Source: a virus
Direction: 5' to 3' (one strand)
IMG/VR virus record: IMGVR_UViG_3300037540_000125
Location: 1-36,887 of that record
DNA: 36,887 nucleotides
Part shown: positions 35,252 to 36,887 of the stretch, piece after piece
Layout: the number at the start of each line of letters is the position of its first letter
Numbering within the stretch: position 1 is the first letter of the stretch
Position numbers and translations under genes: made by a program
Notes under the pieces: model-generated
Seen by the model: the letters and a program-made list of their open reading frames with translations, nothing else
What the model was told of the DNA's origin: nothing
The model's database searches: none

Positions 35252-36887
35252 TGCCTCACTATCTCGAAATTAATGCAAATGATATAATCATCGTCCGCCG
35301 TCGGCGTATTGTCCACGTCGAAGCGGAGGACGTCGTACTGATCGAGCGTCGCCTCGGCTCCCGAAAGCCCGGTGTTCGTGTCGCCCGTCGTCGTATCCTC
35401 ACACGTGACGGTTCCCGTTATGTCGGCCGGCGTCCCGTCGTCGTTCTCGAACGAAAGATCCGCCTCGACTGTGCAGGTCCCGATGCAATGGCAGGCCGCG
35501 GACAAGAGCGTGACGGAGGAGTAAGCGGTCGGCATCCAAAACGGTTTATCTGTATCCGAATCCGAGAGCGCCTCTATCGTGTGACATTTCTGCATTCCCG
35601 GGACGAGGACCTGGACGTTAGGAGCGCCGCCGTCGTCCTCCCAGACTAGTTGAGAGGCGGAGATCCCGTTATCCGACGTGTCGATCGCGATCTCGCCGTC
35701 CGCGTCGACCGTCGGATTCGCCGCGTTCGGAACCTCGAGACTCGCGCCGCCGAAATCGTGAGCGCCCGTGTAGGTATCGCCGGTGGCGAGGGCGAGGTTC
35801 GCTGTATCGGCGATCCCGTGGACTGAGGTCGTAACGGCGGCATGAGTCGCGACAATCGAATCGATTTCCGTCGAGGCATCGGTACAGGTAGCGCTGGCAT
35901 CACCGCTCGCATCGACACCCTTCGCGTAGGAACCGGCGGCGCAATCAGCCCCGTCACCGTGACCCGCGACGTAGCTCGAGTGATTTGTTCCCGGATCGGC
36001 GGCCGGGGAGAAGATATCATGCCCGATGATCTCAACCGAATGATTCGCGACGCCGGAGACGACGGTCGAAATCCCAGTCCCGCCAGCGAATGTAATCAAT
36101 TCCCCGTCGTCGACCTGTCGGATCGGACTCGCGTCGTCGTCGGTTATATCAAAAGACGAAAACGTTCCGCTCGGCGTTGCGATACAGCTCGGAGCGCCGG
36201 CCGCGTCGTATTCGACGATCCGGTTCGCCGCGCCGGTGCAGGCGATCAGCTCGTCGAGCCCGACCGTATCGTCGTCGAGCGCGCAGTCCTCGGCGCCCGC
36301 GCCGCACGCCCAGTCGCCGAAATCATCGGTCGCCATATCGGGATCGGTGACCGTCGTTAGGAGCGCGGACGTGTCTGTAATCCCGTGGACCGAGGTCGTT
36401 ACGGCCGCGTGGGTCGTAATGTCGGCGTCCGACGCCCAGGTCGCGTCGTCGATTCCGAGCACGTCGGCCGCGAGGTCGAAGTCCGCGGCCGCGGCCGACA
36501 CGAGCCGGAGGTCGAAGCTACTCTTCGGCGTCGAGTGTGTGAGAGCCAGGGCGCCCTCCGGGCTCGAGATCGTATTCGCCTCGCCGCCTCCGCCGGTCGG
36601 CGTGAGAATACAGGTCGGAGCGCCGGCCGCGTCGTATTCGACGATCCGGTTCGCCGCGCCGGTGCAGGCGATCAGCTCGTCGAGCCCGACCGTGTCGTCG
36701 TCGAGCGCGCAGTCCTCGGCGCCCGCGCCGCACGCCCAGTCGCCGAAATCATCGGTCGCCATATCGGGATCGGTGACCGTCGTTAAGAGCGCGGACGTGT
36801 CTGTAATCCCGTGGACCGAGGTCGTTACGGCCGCGTGGGTCGTAATGTCGGCGTCCGACGCCCAGGTCGCGTCGTCGATTCCGAGCA
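35248..36887 (-). CDS. Tail fibre-like protein with signal peptide, 3' part
   Basis: The reading frame is open from the right end of the window (36885 is the first full codon) to the stop TGA 35248-35250. It joins in frame to the part starting at 1285 if the contig is circular. It carries the 142-residue repeats (36887 down to about 36190), each with 'DDFGDWACGAGAEDCALDDDTVGLDELIACTGAANRIVEYDAAGAP', and VHGI-type fibre motifs. The C-terminal 250 residues are less repetitive and contain several Cys (QKCHTIEAL, CHCIGTC, VTCEDTT). The tip is likely the receptor-binding end. An ATG at 36762 is internal and not the true start. Confidence 0.75.
   Translation of the reverse strand, partial: LGIDDATWASDADITTHAAVTTSVHGITDTSALLTTVTDPDMATDDFGDWACGAGAEDCALDDDTVGLDELIACTGAANRIVEYDAAGAPTCILTPTGGGGEANTISSPEGALALTHSTPKSSFDLRLVSAAAADFDLAADVLGIDDATWASDADITTHAAVTTSVHGITDTSALLTTVTDPDMATDDFGDWACGAGAEDCALDDDTVGLDELIACTGAANRIVEYDAAGAPSCIATPSGTFSSFDITDDDASPIRQVDDGELITFAGGTGISTVVSGVANHSVEIIGHDIFSPAADPGTNHSSYVAGHGDGADCAAGSYAKGVDASGDASATCTDASTEIDSIVATHAAVTTSVHGIADTANLALATGDTYTGAHDFGGASLEVPNAANPTVDADGEIAIDTSDNGISASQLVWEDDGGAPNVQVLVPGMQKCHTIEALSDSDTDKPFWMPTAYSSVTLLSAACHCIGTCTVEADLSFENDDGTPADITGTVTCEDTTTGDTNTGLSGAEATLDQYDVLRFDVDNTPTADDDYIICINFEIVRQ
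36191..36887 (-). repeat. 426-bp tandem repeats of the fibre gene
   Basis: The unit runs from GGAGCGCCGG at 36191 to the same sequence at 36617 (426 bp, 142 codons). The next copy continues past the end of the window to 183-281 at the left end, keeping the period. Copies are nearly identical but carry single differences (e.g. 36356 G versus 36782 A; 127 T versus 36563 G), so they are separate real copies. The unit codes for a cysteine-containing fibre module. Confidence 0.85.
36861..36887. other. 27-base overlap with the window start (circular join)
   Basis: Bases 36861-36887 equal bases 1-27. Removing one copy gives a 36,860-bp circle in which the fibre frame and the 426-bp period both continue exactly; with both copies kept the frame fits but the period does not. 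Overlapping contig ends of this size are usual when an assembler closes a circle. Confidence 0.8.

Noticed and set aside
36385-36786. Plus-strand frame in the fibre repeats
   Set aside because: It repeats because the DNA repeats; composition is that of an antisense shadow.
1-36887. tRNA genes, transposases, reverse transcriptase/DGR, Mu-type transposase A/B
   Set aside because: None recognised; the Mu-like tail is paired with a tyrosine integrase, so this is not a transposing phage by the evidence here.

Overview
This 36,887-base window looks like the whole genome of a temperate, contractile-tailed phage, probably recovered as a circular or circularly permuted contig. The last 27 bases repeat the first 27. 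A 426-bp repeat in the fibre gene keeps its exact period, and the fibre frame stays open, if the ends are joined as a circle of 36,860 bp. GC is high (roughly 65% by eye). The virion genes are a mosaic: a lambda-type packaging and head module (Nu1/GpA terminase, gpW, gpB-type portal, fused protease-capsid, gpFII-like joiner) and a Mu-type contractile tail (sheath, tube, frameshifted chaperone, gp43 to gp48-like baseplate). A two-membrane spanin pair points to a Gram-negative host. A myxobacterial-type cysteine repeat in a secreted protein hints at Myxococcota or a relative, but that is only a hint.

Layout. The late region lies on the minus strand. It begins at the terminase (19781), runs down through head, tail and baseplate to the fibre gene (start 1285), crosses the join to 36887, and ends with secreted adhesin-like proteins and the lysis cassette (35251 to 31872). 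A second leftward block starts in the control region near 27366. It holds a Cro-like repressor, an O-type replication initiator carrying a lambda-like origin inside its gene, a zinc-ribbon/sigma-4-like regulator, an excisionase-like HTH, a misplaced tail-completion-like gene, a chain of small genes, the integrase and a membrane-anchored FnIII-like protein. A rightward early block (27594 to 31762) carries small winged-helix, coiled-coil, membrane and ribbon-helix-helix proteins. It meets the late region at paired hairpins (31759 to 31867). A two-gene minus-strand cassette interrupts this early block at 29338 to 29774.

Most interesting points: (1) iterons with dyad symmetry plus a purine/pyrimidine tract inside the O-like gene, arranged as in lambda ori; (2) a compact control region with divergent promoters, a putative leaderless repressor mRNA and 32-bp direct repeats; (3) an unassigned noncoding element at 28641 to 28757 with 15-, 6- and 10-bp perfect stems; (4) fibre, cysteine-repeat and LamG proteins that all begin with Sec-type signal peptides, unusual for phage adhesins; (5) near-identical 426-bp tandem modules in the fibre; (6) a U UUU UUC frameshift site in the tail chaperone; (7) a strong excess of CTCGAG.

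Many adjacent genes overlap by four bases as GTGA, so several true starts are GTG (or TTG) codons. All family assignments rest on motifs, length and gene order read by eye; no database search was run.
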